Source: CAZCQP01 sp964500895
GTDB taxonomy: Bacteria > Bacillota > Clostridia > Lachnospirales > JAISER01
DNA length: 45,374 bases
Direction: 5' to 3'
Assembly (NCBI GenBank): GCA_964500895.1
Contig: CAZCQP010000019.1
Span: forward strand, 1-45,374
The first letter of the stretch is position 1, and each line of letters starts with the position of its first letter. The notes under the pieces are model-generated. The model saw only the letters and a list, made by a program, of their open reading frames with translations, was not told the DNA's origin and did not search any database. Positions 16,560 through 25,181 of the stretch are shown piece after piece. A program made the translations under genes and the position numbers.

Positions 16560-17528
16560 ATGATAAAAATTGGCGTTGTAGGTGCCGGCGGTATGGGCAC
16601 CGTGCACATGAGCAATTACGCCCACATTGACGGCTGCCAGGTGACAGCGGTTTGCGACCCATCGGAAGCCGCTGCCGCCAAAGCGGCGGAAATAGGCGCA
16701 ACCCATTATACCAGCCTAACCCAGATGCTGGCCGAAGCAAAGCCGGACGTGGTGGACGTTTGCACCCCCACTTTCCTGCACAAACAACAGGTGATGGAAG
16801 CACTGGAAGCCGGTTGCCACGTGATTGTAGAAAAACCCGTGGCGCTGGCCGTTGCAGATGCCCAAGCCATGTTTGACAAGGCCCGTGAAAAGGGCGTGCA
16901 GCTTTTTGTTGCCCAAGTGCTGCGCTTTACAAAAGAAAGCCAGGTGCTGCGGGAGCTGGTGGAAACGGCAGTGTACGGCAAAGTGTTGGATGCCTGCTTT
17001 TTGCGGCTTTCCGGCTGCCCACGGTGGATTCAAAACGGCTGGCTTTTTGACAAAACGAAAAGCGGCCTTTTGCCCTTCGACTTGCATATTCACGATTTAG
17101 ACTTCATCGTCAGCCTGTTTGGGGCGCCCCAGCAGCACAGCTACACCAGCTGCGGCAGCCCAGAAAACAGCTATAAAGAGCACTACCGCTTCACCTACCA
17201 ATACGAGGGCTTCAACGTGAGCGCCGAAGCGGCTTGGTTCCAGGCAGACTTCCCCTTTACGGCCACGTGGCGGGTGTATTTTGAGCGGGCTGTGGTGGTC
17301 TTTGACGGCACCACCGTCACGGCGTACCAGTTTGATTGCCCGCCCAAAGTGTTTGACACCACCGAAACCATCAAGATTCCCACGGGCATTAACATCCCCC
17401 CCACAGGCATCTTTTTGGAGGAACTTTCCCACTTTATGCAGTGCGTGAAGGAAAACCGGCCCAGTGACGTGGTGAAGGAAGCCCAGATTTTGCAGGTTTT
17501 AACCCTGCTAAACGCCATTGAAGCGTAA
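16560..17528 (+). CDS. Gfo/Idh/MocA-family oxidoreductase (third of four)
   Basis: A 322-residue protein, shorter than the others. Rossmann motif GVVGAGGMGTVHMSNY (4-19), catalytic motif IVEKPVAL, and LPFDLHIHDLDFIVSLFG in the second domain with the active-site His. The C-terminal strand region has GINIPPTGIFLEELSHFMQCV. It resembles scyllo- and myo-inositol 2-dehydrogenase-like proteins in general form, without proof of substrate. The ATG follows AAAGGGG. The next gene, an ABC ATPase, starts 18 bp after this stop with no terminator between, so the sugar genes and the ABC exporter genes are probably on one transcript. Confidence 0.9.
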   Translation: MIKIGVVGAGGMGTVHMSNYAHIDGCQVTAVCDPSEAAAAKAAEIGATHYTSLTQMLAEAKPDVVDVCTPTFLHKQQVMEALEAGCHVIVEKPVALAVADAQAMFDKAREKGVQLFVAQVLRFTKESQVLRELVETAVYGKVLDACFLRLSGCPRWIQNGWLFDKTKSGLLPFDLHIHDLDFIVSLFGAPQQHSYTSCGSPENSYKEHYRFTYQYEGFNVSAEAAWFQADFPFTATWRVYFERAVVVFDGTTVTAYQFDCPPKVFDTTETIKIPTGINIPPTGIFLEELSHFMQCVKENRPSDVVKEAQILQVLTLLNAIEA

Positions 17529-17546
17529 GACTGTGGAGGTGGCGGC

Positions 17547-18515
17547 TTGGTAACCGTTGAAGGATTAACCAAAACTTACGGGAGCAAAAAAGCGCTGGAT
17601 GACGTCAGCTTCACCATTAACCAGGGTGAGGTTGTGGGCCTTTTGGGCTTAAACGGTGCCGGGAAATCCACCACCATGAACATTTTGGCGGGGTGCCTGG
17701 CATCTTCCCAAGGCAGCGTCTCTATCGGCGGCATGGACATTTTGCAAAACCCTTTGGCGGCCAAAGCCAAGGTGGGTTATTTGCCGGAACAGCCGCCCCT
17801 GTATGTGGACATGAAAGTTTTTGAATTTTTGTGGTTTGTCAGCGGCATTAAGAATATAAAAAGCAACCGCAAAGCCCACATTGAGGAAGTTTGTGGCTTG
17901 GCAGGGCTAGCGGCCGTCACTGGGCGGCTGATTAAAAACCTGTCCAAAGGCTACCGCCAACGGGTGGGGCTGGCATCCGCGCTGCTGGGCAACCCGGAAG
18001 CGCTTATTTTAGACGAGCCCACCGTGGGGCTGGACCCTACCCAGATGCTTGAAATGCGCAACCTTATTCAGCGCCTAGGGGAAAGCCGTACCGTGCTGTT
18101 TTCCTCCCACATTTTGTCGGAGGTACAGGCGGTGTGCAAACGGGTAATTGTGCTGAACCAAGGCAAAATCATTGCGGACGACACAGCGGAAAACCTAAAC
18201 AATACCATGAGCGGCAACAGCTACGTGGCCCTCATTGAAGGAACGCCGGAGCAAGTGGTGCCCCTGCTGGGTACAGTGCCCGGCATGGTTTCCGTCTCTC
18301 CTTTGGAGCAACAATCCGAACTGGCTTGGGAATACATGCTCACCTTTGAGCCCGGCCACGAGACTTTGCGGCGGGACGTTTTCTTAAAGCTAAGCGGGGC
18401 GGGTTTGCCCCTTTTGGCCACCCGAAATACCCAACGCACCCTTGAAGATATTTTTATGAACCTTGTGAACACTTCTAGAGGTGAACACGTTCTAGAGAAG
18501 AACAAAGAGGTGTAG
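17547..18515 (+). CDS. ABC transporter ATP-binding protein, GldA-like
   Basis: A 322-residue ATPase. Walker A is GLNGAGKST (34-42), the signature is LSKGYRQRVGLASALLG, and Walker B is EALILDEPTVGLDP. A C-terminal extension of about 100 residues follows the ATPase domain, as in GldA/NatA-type proteins that pair with ABC-2 permeases. The start is TTG 17547, set by GGAGGTG 8 bp upstream. The permease gene begins 4 bp after its stop. With the next three genes it forms the GldA-GldF-GldG-DUF4340 arrangement; cargo of such systems in Firmicutes is not known. Confidence 0.9.
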   Translation: MVTVEGLTKTYGSKKALDDVSFTINQGEVVGLLGLNGAGKSTTMNILAGCLASSQGSVSIGGMDILQNPLAAKAKVGYLPEQPPLYVDMKVFEFLWFVSGIKNIKSNRKAHIEEVCGLAGLAAVTGRLIKNLSKGYRQRVGLASALLGNPEALILDEPTVGLDPTQMLEMRNLIQRLGESRTVLFSSHILSEVQAVCKRVIVLNQGKIIADDTAENLNNTMSGNSYVALIEGTPEQVVPLLGTVPGMVSVSPLEQQSELAWEYMLTFEPGHETLRRDVFLKLSGAGLPLLATRNTQRTLEDIFMNLVNTSRGEHVLEKNKEV

Positions 18516-18519
18516 CCCT

Positions 18520-19224
18520 TTGACGGCAATCTTTAACAGAGAATTAAAGGCGTACTTCACGTCGCCTTTTGGCTATGTGTTTTTAGCCGCCTATTATTTG
18601 TTTAGTGGATTTTTCTTTTTTCAATATAACCTATACGGCAATTCAACAGACATGCGGAACTTGTTCAGCATTTTGTTTACCGTGACCTTGTTTTTGGTGC
18701 CCATTCTCACCATGCGCCTCATGAGCGAGGACCGCAGGCAGAAAACCGACCAGCTCTATTATGGGGCGCCCATCGGTTCTTGGGCTGTCATTATGGGCAA
18801 GTTTTGGGCGGCGGCGGTGGTTTATGGCATTGGCATTGGGGCCACGTTGCTGGCTGCTTTGGCCGTGGCTTTCCTGTCCACCCCGGAATGGCCTGTGATT
18901 ATGGGGCATTTTGTGGGCTTGCTGCTTTTGGGGCTTACATTGGTTGCCATTGGGCTTTTTCTTTCTGCCATAACAGAAAGCCAGGTGATTGCGGCCATTG
19001 GCGGGTTTTGCGTGGGCTTTTTCCTTATGCTGGTGGAAACATTGGCAGGGCTTGTGGAAAACCCGGCCTTGCGGAAACTGGTCACCAGCCTGTCCTTCCA
19101 AAACCGGTACTACGCCTTTACCTTGGGGATGCTGGAACTGCCCGATGTGGTGTTTTTCTTAAGTATGACGTTTATGTTTGTGTTTTTTGCCATCTGCGCC
19201 TTTGAGAAACGAAGATGGGTTTAA
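18520..19224 (+). CDS. ABC-2 type permease, GldF-like
   Basis: A 234-residue membrane protein with about six transmembrane helices. It opens with FNRELKAYFTSPFGYVFLAAYYLFSGFFFF, the typical start of this permease group, and contains RLMSEDRRQKTDQLYYGAPI on the cytoplasmic side between helices 2 and 3. The start is TTG 18520 with AGAGGTG upstream. Its stop codon overlaps the first bases of a 166-bp fold-back element, which separates it from the GldG-like gene. Confidence 0.88.
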   Translation: MTAIFNRELKAYFTSPFGYVFLAAYYLFSGFFFFQYNLYGNSTDMRNLFSILFTVTLFLVPILTMRLMSEDRRQKTDQLYYGAPIGSWAVIMGKFWAAAVVYGIGIGATLLAALAVAFLSTPEWPVIMGHFVGLLLLGLTLVAIGLFLSAITESQVIAAIGGFCVGFFLMLVETLAGLVENPALRKLVTSLSFQNRYYAFTLGMLELPDVVFFLSMTFMFVFFAICAFEKRRWV

Positions 19225-19389
19225 GAACCTGTATTCAATAATGGGTTGCCAGAATTTGAAACAGCGATTTTTCGCCATTTGAGGCGTGGCGGTGCGGGCA
19301 TAATAGAAAAATTATGGCAAGCCGCCACAACAAAGAAGGGCGGAATAATCGCTTCAAAGGCGGGCGACAGCTTGTTGAGTACAGGTTCT
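19224..19389. repeat. 166-bp fold-back (MITE-like) element
   Basis: The ends are inverted: AGAACCTGTATTCAATAA at the left against AGAACCTGTACTCAACAA read from the right. Similarity between the two arms continues inward (GCGATTTTTCGCC against GCGATTATTCCGCC; GTGGCGG in both) and closes at CATAAT/ATTATG near the centre, so the whole element can fold into one long imperfect hairpin. It fills most of the gap between the permease and GldG-like genes, carries no gene of its own, and stops just before the next ribosome site. Confidence 0.7.
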
Positions 19390-19403
19390 AAAAGGAGGAA
19401 GCA

Positions 19404-20882
19404 ATGGGGATGAGTAAAAAACCGGGCAAAAGCGTGAGTAAAAGAGTGAACGCACAAAGCTTTTTTGCGCTCATGGCGCTTTTTTGCGCAGCAGGCGTGT
19501 TGCTTGTGAACGTCATATTTTCCATGCTGGGGGAACGGTACCCCTTACGGCTAGATTTAACCCTGAACAAGGCGTACCAGCTGGATGAAAGCACCAATGC
19601 CTACCTACAGGCGTTGGATCAGCCGGTCACCATTCAGCTTTTGGCCAAGGAAAGCACGTTTGTGAACACTTCCGCCTACAACGCCCAGGCCAACGAGGTT
19701 TTAAAGCTTTTGGCCATGGGTTCCGGGCAGGTGACGCTTGAATATGTGGATTATTTAAAAAACCCTACCTTCGCCGCCAATTACCCGGAGCTTTCCATTA
19801 AACACGGCGATATTCTGGTTTCCAGCGGGGATGCCTACAAACTGGTGCCCACGGAAAACCTGTTTAATTATAATGTAACACCCACGGGGGCTTTGTCTAT
19901 TGCTTCTTCCAAAGCGGAGGAAGCCCTGTTGTCTGCCATGGTGGGGGTCACCAGCAAAACGGCGGTTTCTGTCAGCCTGCTAACAGGGCATTCGGCATAT
20001 GAAACCAAAGCGCTGGAAGCCCTGTTGCAAAACAACAACTACACCATCACAGAGCAAAACTTGGTCACCCAAGACATTGACCCGGCAGCCACCATGGCCT
20101 TTCTGCTGGCCCCGGCCACAGACTTGAATGCACAGGAACTGAAACGGCTGGATGCCTTTTTGTACAACAACGGACAATACGGCAAAACTTTAGTATATTG
20201 CGCCAATGCGGCCCAAATGCCTTTGCCCAACCTGGAATCTTTTTTGCAGGAATGGGGGGTAACCACGGGGGCTGGTGGGGTGTTTGAAACCGATGCCAGC
20301 CGGGTGTTTAATTACCAGCCTTTCTTCCCTATTGTGGACGTGGTGGACGACACCTTCGCCCAACTTTTGGCGGATAAAGCACGGCCTATCCTGATGCCTA
20401 TGGCACGGCCGCTGGAAGTGGTGTACCAATACCGGGACAACACGTCTACAACGGTACTGCTTGAATTTGGCAAAAGCACAGGAGTTCGCCCGCCGGATGC
20501 CCCGGAAGATTTTGTGGCCGCAGATGCCACCCAAAAAGGGCCCATGCCCGCCATGGTTTTGTCTAACAAAGTTTTAGTAGACCGTACCACCGGCGCTGAA
20601 ACCGGCCGCTCTAATGTGCTGGTTTGCAGCTCTGTGGCCATGTTGGATACCAACGTACTGGAAAACCCCGCCCTCATGAACGGGGAATATGTGTTAAAGG
20701 TTTTTGAAACCTTGTCTGGCCAGGAAGCCACGGTGCATGTGCAGCCTAAAACGTTAACCGCCCAAGGGCTTAACTTAAACAAAGCCAAAGCGGATGCCAT
20801 TGGCACCGTGTTTGTGTTTGGCCTTCCCGGGTTCATCTTGCTTATGGGTGCCTTTGTGTGGCTTAAAAGGAGGCACGATTGA
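19404..20882 (+). CDS. GldG-like ABC system auxiliary protein
   Basis: A 492-residue protein with one N-terminal transmembrane helix (about 22-42, FFALMALFCAAGVLLVNVIF) and one at the C-terminus (FVFGLPGFILLMGAFVWL, followed by KRRHD). Between them is a large domain predicted outside the membrane, with LDLTLNKAYQLDESTNAYLQALDQPVTI, the opening seen in GldG and related ABC-type uncharacterised transport proteins. In gliding Bacteroidetes GldAFG is needed for motility; in Firmicutes the role is unknown. ATG 19404 follows AAAAGGAGGAAG; ATG 19410 is possible. The stop overlaps the next gene start. Confidence 0.82.
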   Translation: MGMSKKPGKSVSKRVNAQSFFALMALFCAAGVLLVNVIFSMLGERYPLRLDLTLNKAYQLDESTNAYLQALDQPVTIQLLAKESTFVNTSAYNAQANEVLKLLAMGSGQVTLEYVDYLKNPTFAANYPELSIKHGDILVSSGDAYKLVPTENLFNYNVTPTGALSIASSKAEEALLSAMVGVTSKTAVSVSLLTGHSAYETKALEALLQNNNYTITEQNLVTQDIDPAATMAFLLAPATDLNAQELKRLDAFLYNNGQYGKTLVYCANAAQMPLPNLESFLQEWGVTTGAGGVFETDASRVFNYQPFFPIVDVVDDTFAQLLADKARPILMPMARPLEVVYQYRDNTSTTVLLEFGKSTGVRPPDAPEDFVAADATQKGPMPAMVLSNKVLVDRTTGAETGRSNVLVCSSVAMLDTNVLENPALMNGEYVLKVFETLSGQEATVHVQPKTLTAQGLNLNKAKADAIGTVFVFGLPGFILLMGAFVWLKRRHD

Positions 20883-22318
20883 TGAGCAAGCCAATAAAGC
20901 TTCTTATAGCCTCTGGGGGGCTTTTGCTGGCTTTGCTGGGGGTGTTTCTGCTGTTGAATCAACCTCAGCCCTCCAAGGAAACGGAAGAAGATACCACCCT
21001 TTACCTTGTAAACCGGGGTGTTGCAGACATTGCAACCATCACAATCTCCAACACCCATGATACCTATACTGTAACCCAAGGGCAGAACGGTGGTTTCACC
21101 ATCCAAGATCTGCCCCCCCACCGGGTGAACCAAGACTATTTGAACATGCTGCTGGATGAATGCAGCGCCGTTCGCTATGTAGAAGTGGCCCATGAAGCGC
21201 CGGTAAACCTGGACGCATACGGCCTTCAAAGCCCAGTATCCACCGTCACCGTTACATACACCGATGGCCAGCAGCTTCAGTTGCTTGTGGGCAATGAAGA
21301 GCCCTTGTCCGGCGGACGGTTTGTAATGGCGGCGGATAATGATACTTCTCCGGTGCTGTTAATGAAGAACAACCGCACCATCCGTTTTACCCTGCCCCTT
21401 ACGGGGTATATCGACTACGTCATTACCCCCTTTTGCGACACCGGCTTAATTCTGGGGGCCATGCACAACGTGTCCTTGTCCGGCAAGATGCTGCCACAGC
21501 CTATAGACATTGTGGCAGTGGATGCCAACAACCCGGAACAGATGCGGCAAGCCGCTTCCTTCGGGGTAGCCACCCATTTGGTCACTGCCCCGGGGCTGCA
21601 CGAAATTAACCAAACCCAGTGCATTGCGGTGTTTCAGGCATTAATGGGCTTGCTTTCGGACGGCATTGTGGCGTATAATTGTACTGACGAACAATTGGCC
21701 GGTTATGGCTTTAATGACCCATGGCTGCAAGCAGACTTCACCTATACCCTGCCGGGGCAAACGGAAGCCACCACCACGGTTTTAAAGGTGGCCCAATATG
21801 AAGGCGGTCTTATTGTAACCCGGGATAACGACGGCATTGTGTACCGCATTAACCCCCAGGAATTTGACGCCGTGGTGTATGAACAGCTGGTGATGCGGTG
21901 GTTTTATACCCCTTTTATTACAGACTTGAATACAATGACGGTACAGACACCGAATGAAACCTACCGTTTTGAATTTACAGGGGAAGACAACCGCAGTTTG
22001 GCGGTGACCATCAATGGCAAACCGGTAGACATTGAACCATTTCGTAAATATTATGCACTGATTGTGAACGCTTCCCACAACGGCGAAAGGGCCCCGGGCC
22101 CAGCCAGCGGTGAACCGCTGTTGTCCGTAAGTTTTGCTTACCGGGACACACAAAAGCCCGACGATACCATGGCTTTTTATGCAGAAGCCACTCCCCGCCG
22201 GGTGGCAGTGGAAACCAACGGCATCACCGAGTTTATGATGTTTGAAAGCTACGTGGATTGCGTATTGAAAGCCACAGAAGCCTTGCTACAAGGCCAGGAC
22301 TTTTCTGTGGATTGGTAA
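20882..22318 (+). CDS. DUF4340-type membrane-anchored protein
   Basis: A 478-residue protein with a single N-terminal transmembrane helix (about 7-25, LLIASGGLLLALLGVFLLL) and a long extracytoplasmic part rich in beta strands. Segments such as LDAYGLQSPVSTVTVTYTDG and LLVGNEEPLSGGRFVM are characteristic of the DUF4340 family, found next to GldG-like genes. A second DUF4340-like half appears to follow (LAGYGFNDPWLQADFTYTLPG). TTG 20879 also starts the frame, but ATG 20882 is placed better after AAGGAGG. It shares 1 bp with the upstream stop codon. Function unknown; probably a partner of the ABC system. Confidence 0.78.
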   Translation: MSKPIKLLIASGGLLLALLGVFLLLNQPQPSKETEEDTTLYLVNRGVADIATITISNTHDTYTVTQGQNGGFTIQDLPPHRVNQDYLNMLLDECSAVRYVEVAHEAPVNLDAYGLQSPVSTVTVTYTDGQQLQLLVGNEEPLSGGRFVMAADNDTSPVLLMKNNRTIRFTLPLTGYIDYVITPFCDTGLILGAMHNVSLSGKMLPQPIDIVAVDANNPEQMRQAASFGVATHLVTAPGLHEINQTQCIAVFQALMGLLSDGIVAYNCTDEQLAGYGFNDPWLQADFTYTLPGQTEATTTVLKVAQYEGGLIVTRDNDGIVYRINPQEFDAVVYEQLVMRWFYTPFITDLNTMTVQTPNETYRFEFTGEDNRSLAVTINGKPVDIEPFRKYYALIVNASHNGERAPGPASGEPLLSVSFAYRDTQKPDDTMAFYAEATPRRVAVETNGITEFMMFESYVDCVLKATEALLQGQDFSVDW

Positions 22319-22343
22319 ACAAACGAGAGATAATTAGAGCACC

Positions 22344-22371
22344 ATGGCGTGCTTTGATTATATGGCGTGCT
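22344..22371 (+). repeat. Tandem direct repeat upstream of the sugar-binding protein gene
   Basis: ATGGCGTGCT occurs at 22344-22353 and again at 22362-22371, an 18-bp period. The first copy is also part of an inverted repeat (AGCAC to GTGCT). It lies about 50-75 bp before the start of the sugar-binding lipoprotein gene and could be a regulator site, possibly for the AraC-type protein; that is inference. Confidence 0.5.
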
Positions 22372-22417
22372 GAAACGTTGTTTTAAGCACAGCAATCAAA
22401 AACAAGGAGGAACAAAA

Positions 22418-23539
22418 ATGAAAAAGACTTTAAGCATTTTGTTAGCAGCTTCATTATCTTTCACCGTGCTGACAGCTTGCGGCTCCAGTAAGCCAGCAGC
22501 TTCCCCAGAAGCACCGGCAGCAGAAGCCCCAGCAGAAGGCGCAACAGAAGGTGAAGCAGCCCCAACCGGCGGTTTTAAAGTGGCTTCCCACAACGCCGTG
22601 ATTGAAGGCAACCCTTACCGCACCGTGTACGAAGAACAAATGACCCAAGCGGTGGAAGGCTTAAAAGCAGACGGCCTCATTAGCCAATACGCTTCCTTTA
22701 CCTCTAACAACGACCCTGCTGTGCAATCTCAACAAGTAGAACAAACCGTTAACGAAGGTTACGACATCATCATCGTAAACCCCATTGCCGCAACCGGCCT
22801 TGACCCAATCATTGACAAGGCGTTGGCCGCTGGCATCACGTACATCAATGCAGACTGCGAATATGATTCCGACAAGATTTTAAACGTTGTGGTTGACCAA
22901 AGCGAATGGGCCAGAATTCAGGCTAACTTCGTGGTAGACACTTTAGGCTCCGGCAAAAAAGTGATTCTGTTCAACGGCATCGACGGCAACTCTGCTTCCG
23001 ACATGCGTAACGCTGTGTACCAAGAAGTGCTGCCTGCCGGTGGCATTGAAATTGTTAAAACCATGGCACACGGCTGGAACGACACCGAATCTAAAAAACT
23101 GATGAGCGAAGTGATCAGCTCTGGTTTAGAATATGACGGTATCGTGAACCAAGAATCTGCGCTGGGTATCATGAGCGCTATTGAAGAAGCCGGCATTGCA
23201 TACCCAGGCTGCATCACTTCCTCTGAAGAAGTGGCTTGGATTCGCAAAATTGCTAAAATCAACGAAAACGAAAAAGTGCTGCCTTTCATCGTGGTTGAAA
23301 ACCCACCGGGAATCGGCGCCACCAGCTTGGCTATCGGTATCAACCTGCGTCAAGGCAACCAACTGAAAGACGGCATCACCACTGGCCTGAAAGGCAACAG
23401 CATTTACTATGCGCCACAATGGGTGATGACTTACGAAAACATGGCTGAAAGCCTTGAAGACGTGAAAGACCTGCCAGATTCCACCTCTGTGTCTTCTTAC
23501 ATGTCTGTGGAAGATGCAAAGGCTGCTTACTTCCAATAA
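22418..23539 (+). CDS. Sugar ABC transporter substrate-binding lipoprotein, ribose-type
   Basis: A 373-residue lipoprotein. The signal peptide is MKKTLSILLAASLSFTV with lipobox LTAC and Cys21 as the anchor. An Ala/Glu/Pro linker of about 30 residues follows, then a two-lobed periplasmic-binding fold of the RbsB kind: SQQVEQTVNEGYDIIIVNPIAA, NADCEYDSD, and LFNGIDGNSASDMRN. The ligand is a sugar or polyol, not identified. The frame extends back to 22367, but ATG 22418 has AAGGAGG at the right distance and begins the signal peptide. A hairpin after the stop should favour this gene product over the downstream transporter parts. Confidence 0.92.
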   Translation: MKKTLSILLAASLSFTVLTACGSSKPAASPEAPAAEAPAEGATEGEAAPTGGFKVASHNAVIEGNPYRTVYEEQMTQAVEGLKADGLISQYASFTSNNDPAVQSQQVEQTVNEGYDIIIVNPIAATGLDPIIDKALAAGITYINADCEYDSDKILNVVVDQSEWARIQANFVVDTLGSGKKVILFNGIDGNSASDMRNAVYQEVLPAGGIEIVKTMAHGWNDTESKKLMSEVISSGLEYDGIVNQESALGIMSAIEEAGIAYPGCITSSEEVAWIRKIAKINENEKVLPFIVVENPPGIGATSLAIGINLRQGNQLKDGITTGLKGNSIYYAPQWVMTYENMAESLEDVKDLPDSTSVSSYMSVEDAKAAYFQ

Positions 23540-23570
23540 GCAGTTCCAGTATATTTAAAATGTAACCCTT

Positions 23571-23597
23571 GGGCGTGTTCACCCAGTGAACACGCCC
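23571..23597 (+). terminator. Hairpin between binding-protein and ATPase genes
   Basis: GGGCGTGTTCAC (23571-23582) pairs perfectly with GTGAACACGCCC (23586-23597) over a 3-nt loop. Only two T residues follow, so it is more likely a 3'-protecting or partial terminator structure than a full stop, setting binding protein above ATPase and permeases. Confidence 0.7.
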
Positions 23598-23639
23598 TTA
23601 TGCAACAACAGCATACGCAAGGAAGAGGAGGAACTAAAC

Positions 23640-25181
23640 GTGTTTGAATTACGTGGCGTAACGAAAACATTCGATGCGGTGGTAGCGCTGAACAACGCTT
23701 CGTTGCGTGTGGAAACAGGTGAAATTAAAGCGTTGCTGGGCTCTAACGGCTCTGGCAAATCCACCATGGTGAAAGTTTTGAGCGGGTTGGTAAACCCCAA
23801 CGCCGGGGAAGTTTTATTCGACGGCAAGCAGGTGCACATTAAAAGCGCCGCCGATGCCAGAAAGCTTGGCATTGCCGTGGCTTATCAAGATTTAAGCCTT
23901 ATTCCCGCCATGACCGTGGCGGACAACATTGTTCTGGGGCTGGAGCCCCGCAAAAAAAGCGGCATTATAGACCGCCAAAAGGCCAGAGCAACGGCCGAAG
24001 CGATTATGAAAAAGTTGAAAATAACCTGTTCGCCGGATGCATTGGTGCAAACCTTAATGCCTTCGACCCAGAGTATGATAGAAATTGCAAAGGCGCTGGC
24101 CTTAAACCCCAAAGTGTTGGTGCTGGACGAAGCCACTGCTTCTTTGCACCACGACGAAGTGGACGTGCTTTTTGAGCTTTTAATGGAATTAAAACAGCAG
24201 GGCATGTCCATCATCATTGTGACCCACCGGATGGGTGAAATTTACCGTGTGTGCGACAGCTGCACCATTTTAAAAGGCGGGGAAACGGTGGCAGAAGGCC
24301 CCATTAGCCAAATGCCTTTGGACGACATTGTGTTTCACATGACGGGCAAGCGCCCACAGGTGAAAGACCCCAACAGTGCAGAAGCCCATGCCCATCAAAC
24401 TGAAAACCAAGCGGTGACGCTGGAGGTGCAAAACCTTTCCGTGTTCCCCAAGGTGAACGGCATTTCCATGAAAGTGGGCAAAGGGGAAATCGTTGGCATT
24501 GGCGGCTTGGACGGCCAAGGCCAGTCCGAATTTATCCGTGCCATTTTAGGGGTGGCTAAAGTTGATTCCGGGCAGCTCATATACCACGGCCAACCTGCCA
24601 AGTTTCATTCTTCCGCAGATGCCATTGCCGCCAACATTGGCTTTATTTCTGGCGACCGGAACAAGGAATCCATCTTTCCTTTGCGTTCCGTGGCGGAAAA
24701 TATTTTTGCAGGCAACACCACAAAGGGCGGCTTGTTTGCCCCCTTGTCCATGAAAAACATTAATGACTTTGCCAAACAAGCCGTGGACAAATACGGCATT
24801 GTGGCCGGTTCTTTATACCACCCGGCCAGCAGCTTATCCGGCGGTAACCAGCAAAAACTGGTGGTTGCCCGGTGGATTGCCTTAATGCCAGACCTGCTTT
24901 TGCTGGACGACCCCACAAAAGGGGTGGACATTCACGCCAGACAGGAAATTCACAAAATATTAAAAGACTGTACCGCTTCGGGCATGAGCATCATATATGT
25001 GTCCAGCGACAACGAAGAACTTTTAGAAATATCCGACAGCATTTATGTGTTCTATGAAGGAAAGATTAGCGCACGGCTTACCGGTGCAGACCGTACCGAG
25101 GAAAAAATGGTTGCGGGCATGATGGGGCTTACCCCAGAGGCCGGGCAAGGAGGGGAAAAGACTTATGAAAGAGCACATTAA
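23640..25181 (+). CDS. Sugar ABC transporter ATP-binding protein, RbsA-like (two ATPase domains)
   Basis: A 513-residue protein with two ABC domains in tandem. The first has Walker A GSNGSGKST (34-42) and Walker B VLVLDEATASL with a degenerate signature (LMPSTQSMIEIAKAL), as is usual in RbsA. The second has a degenerate Walker A (GIGGLDGQGQSEFI) and a full signature LSGGNQQKLVVARW. It powers import together with the two permeases. The longest frame starts at 23586 inside the hairpin region; GTG 23640 is preferred because of GAGGAGG upstream and because it yields the standard N-terminus FELRGVTKTF. It overlaps the first permease gene by 17 bp. Confidence 0.92.
   Translation: MFELRGVTKTFDAVVALNNASLRVETGEIKALLGSNGSGKSTMVKVLSGLVNPNAGEVLFDGKQVHIKSAADARKLGIAVAYQDLSLIPAMTVADNIVLGLEPRKKSGIIDRQKARATAEAIMKKLKITCSPDALVQTLMPSTQSMIEIAKALALNPKVLVLDEATASLHHDEVDVLFELLMELKQQGMSIIIVTHRMGEIYRVCDSCTILKGGETVAEGPISQMPLDDIVFHMTGKRPQVKDPNSAEAHAHQTENQAVTLEVQNLSVFPKVNGISMKVGKGEIVGIGGLDGQGQSEFIRAILGVAKVDSGQLIYHGQPAKFHSSADAIAANIGFISGDRNKESIFPLRSVAENIFAGNTTKGGLFAPLSMKNINDFAKQAVDKYGIVAGSLYHPASSLSGGNQQKLVVARWIALMPDLLLLDDPTKGVDIHARQEIHKILKDCTASGMSIIYVSSDNEELLEISDSIYVFYEGKISARLTGADRTEEKMVAGMMGLTPEAGQGGEKTYERAH

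Noticed and set aside
19221..19457. 78-codon minus-strand frame over the fold-back element
   Set aside because: It is open by chance across the element, has no ribosome site and overlaps the start of the GldG-like gene.
22372..22387. TGAAACGTTGTTTTA considered as a CcpA (cre) site
   Set aside because: The spacing of the central CG does not fit the cre consensus.
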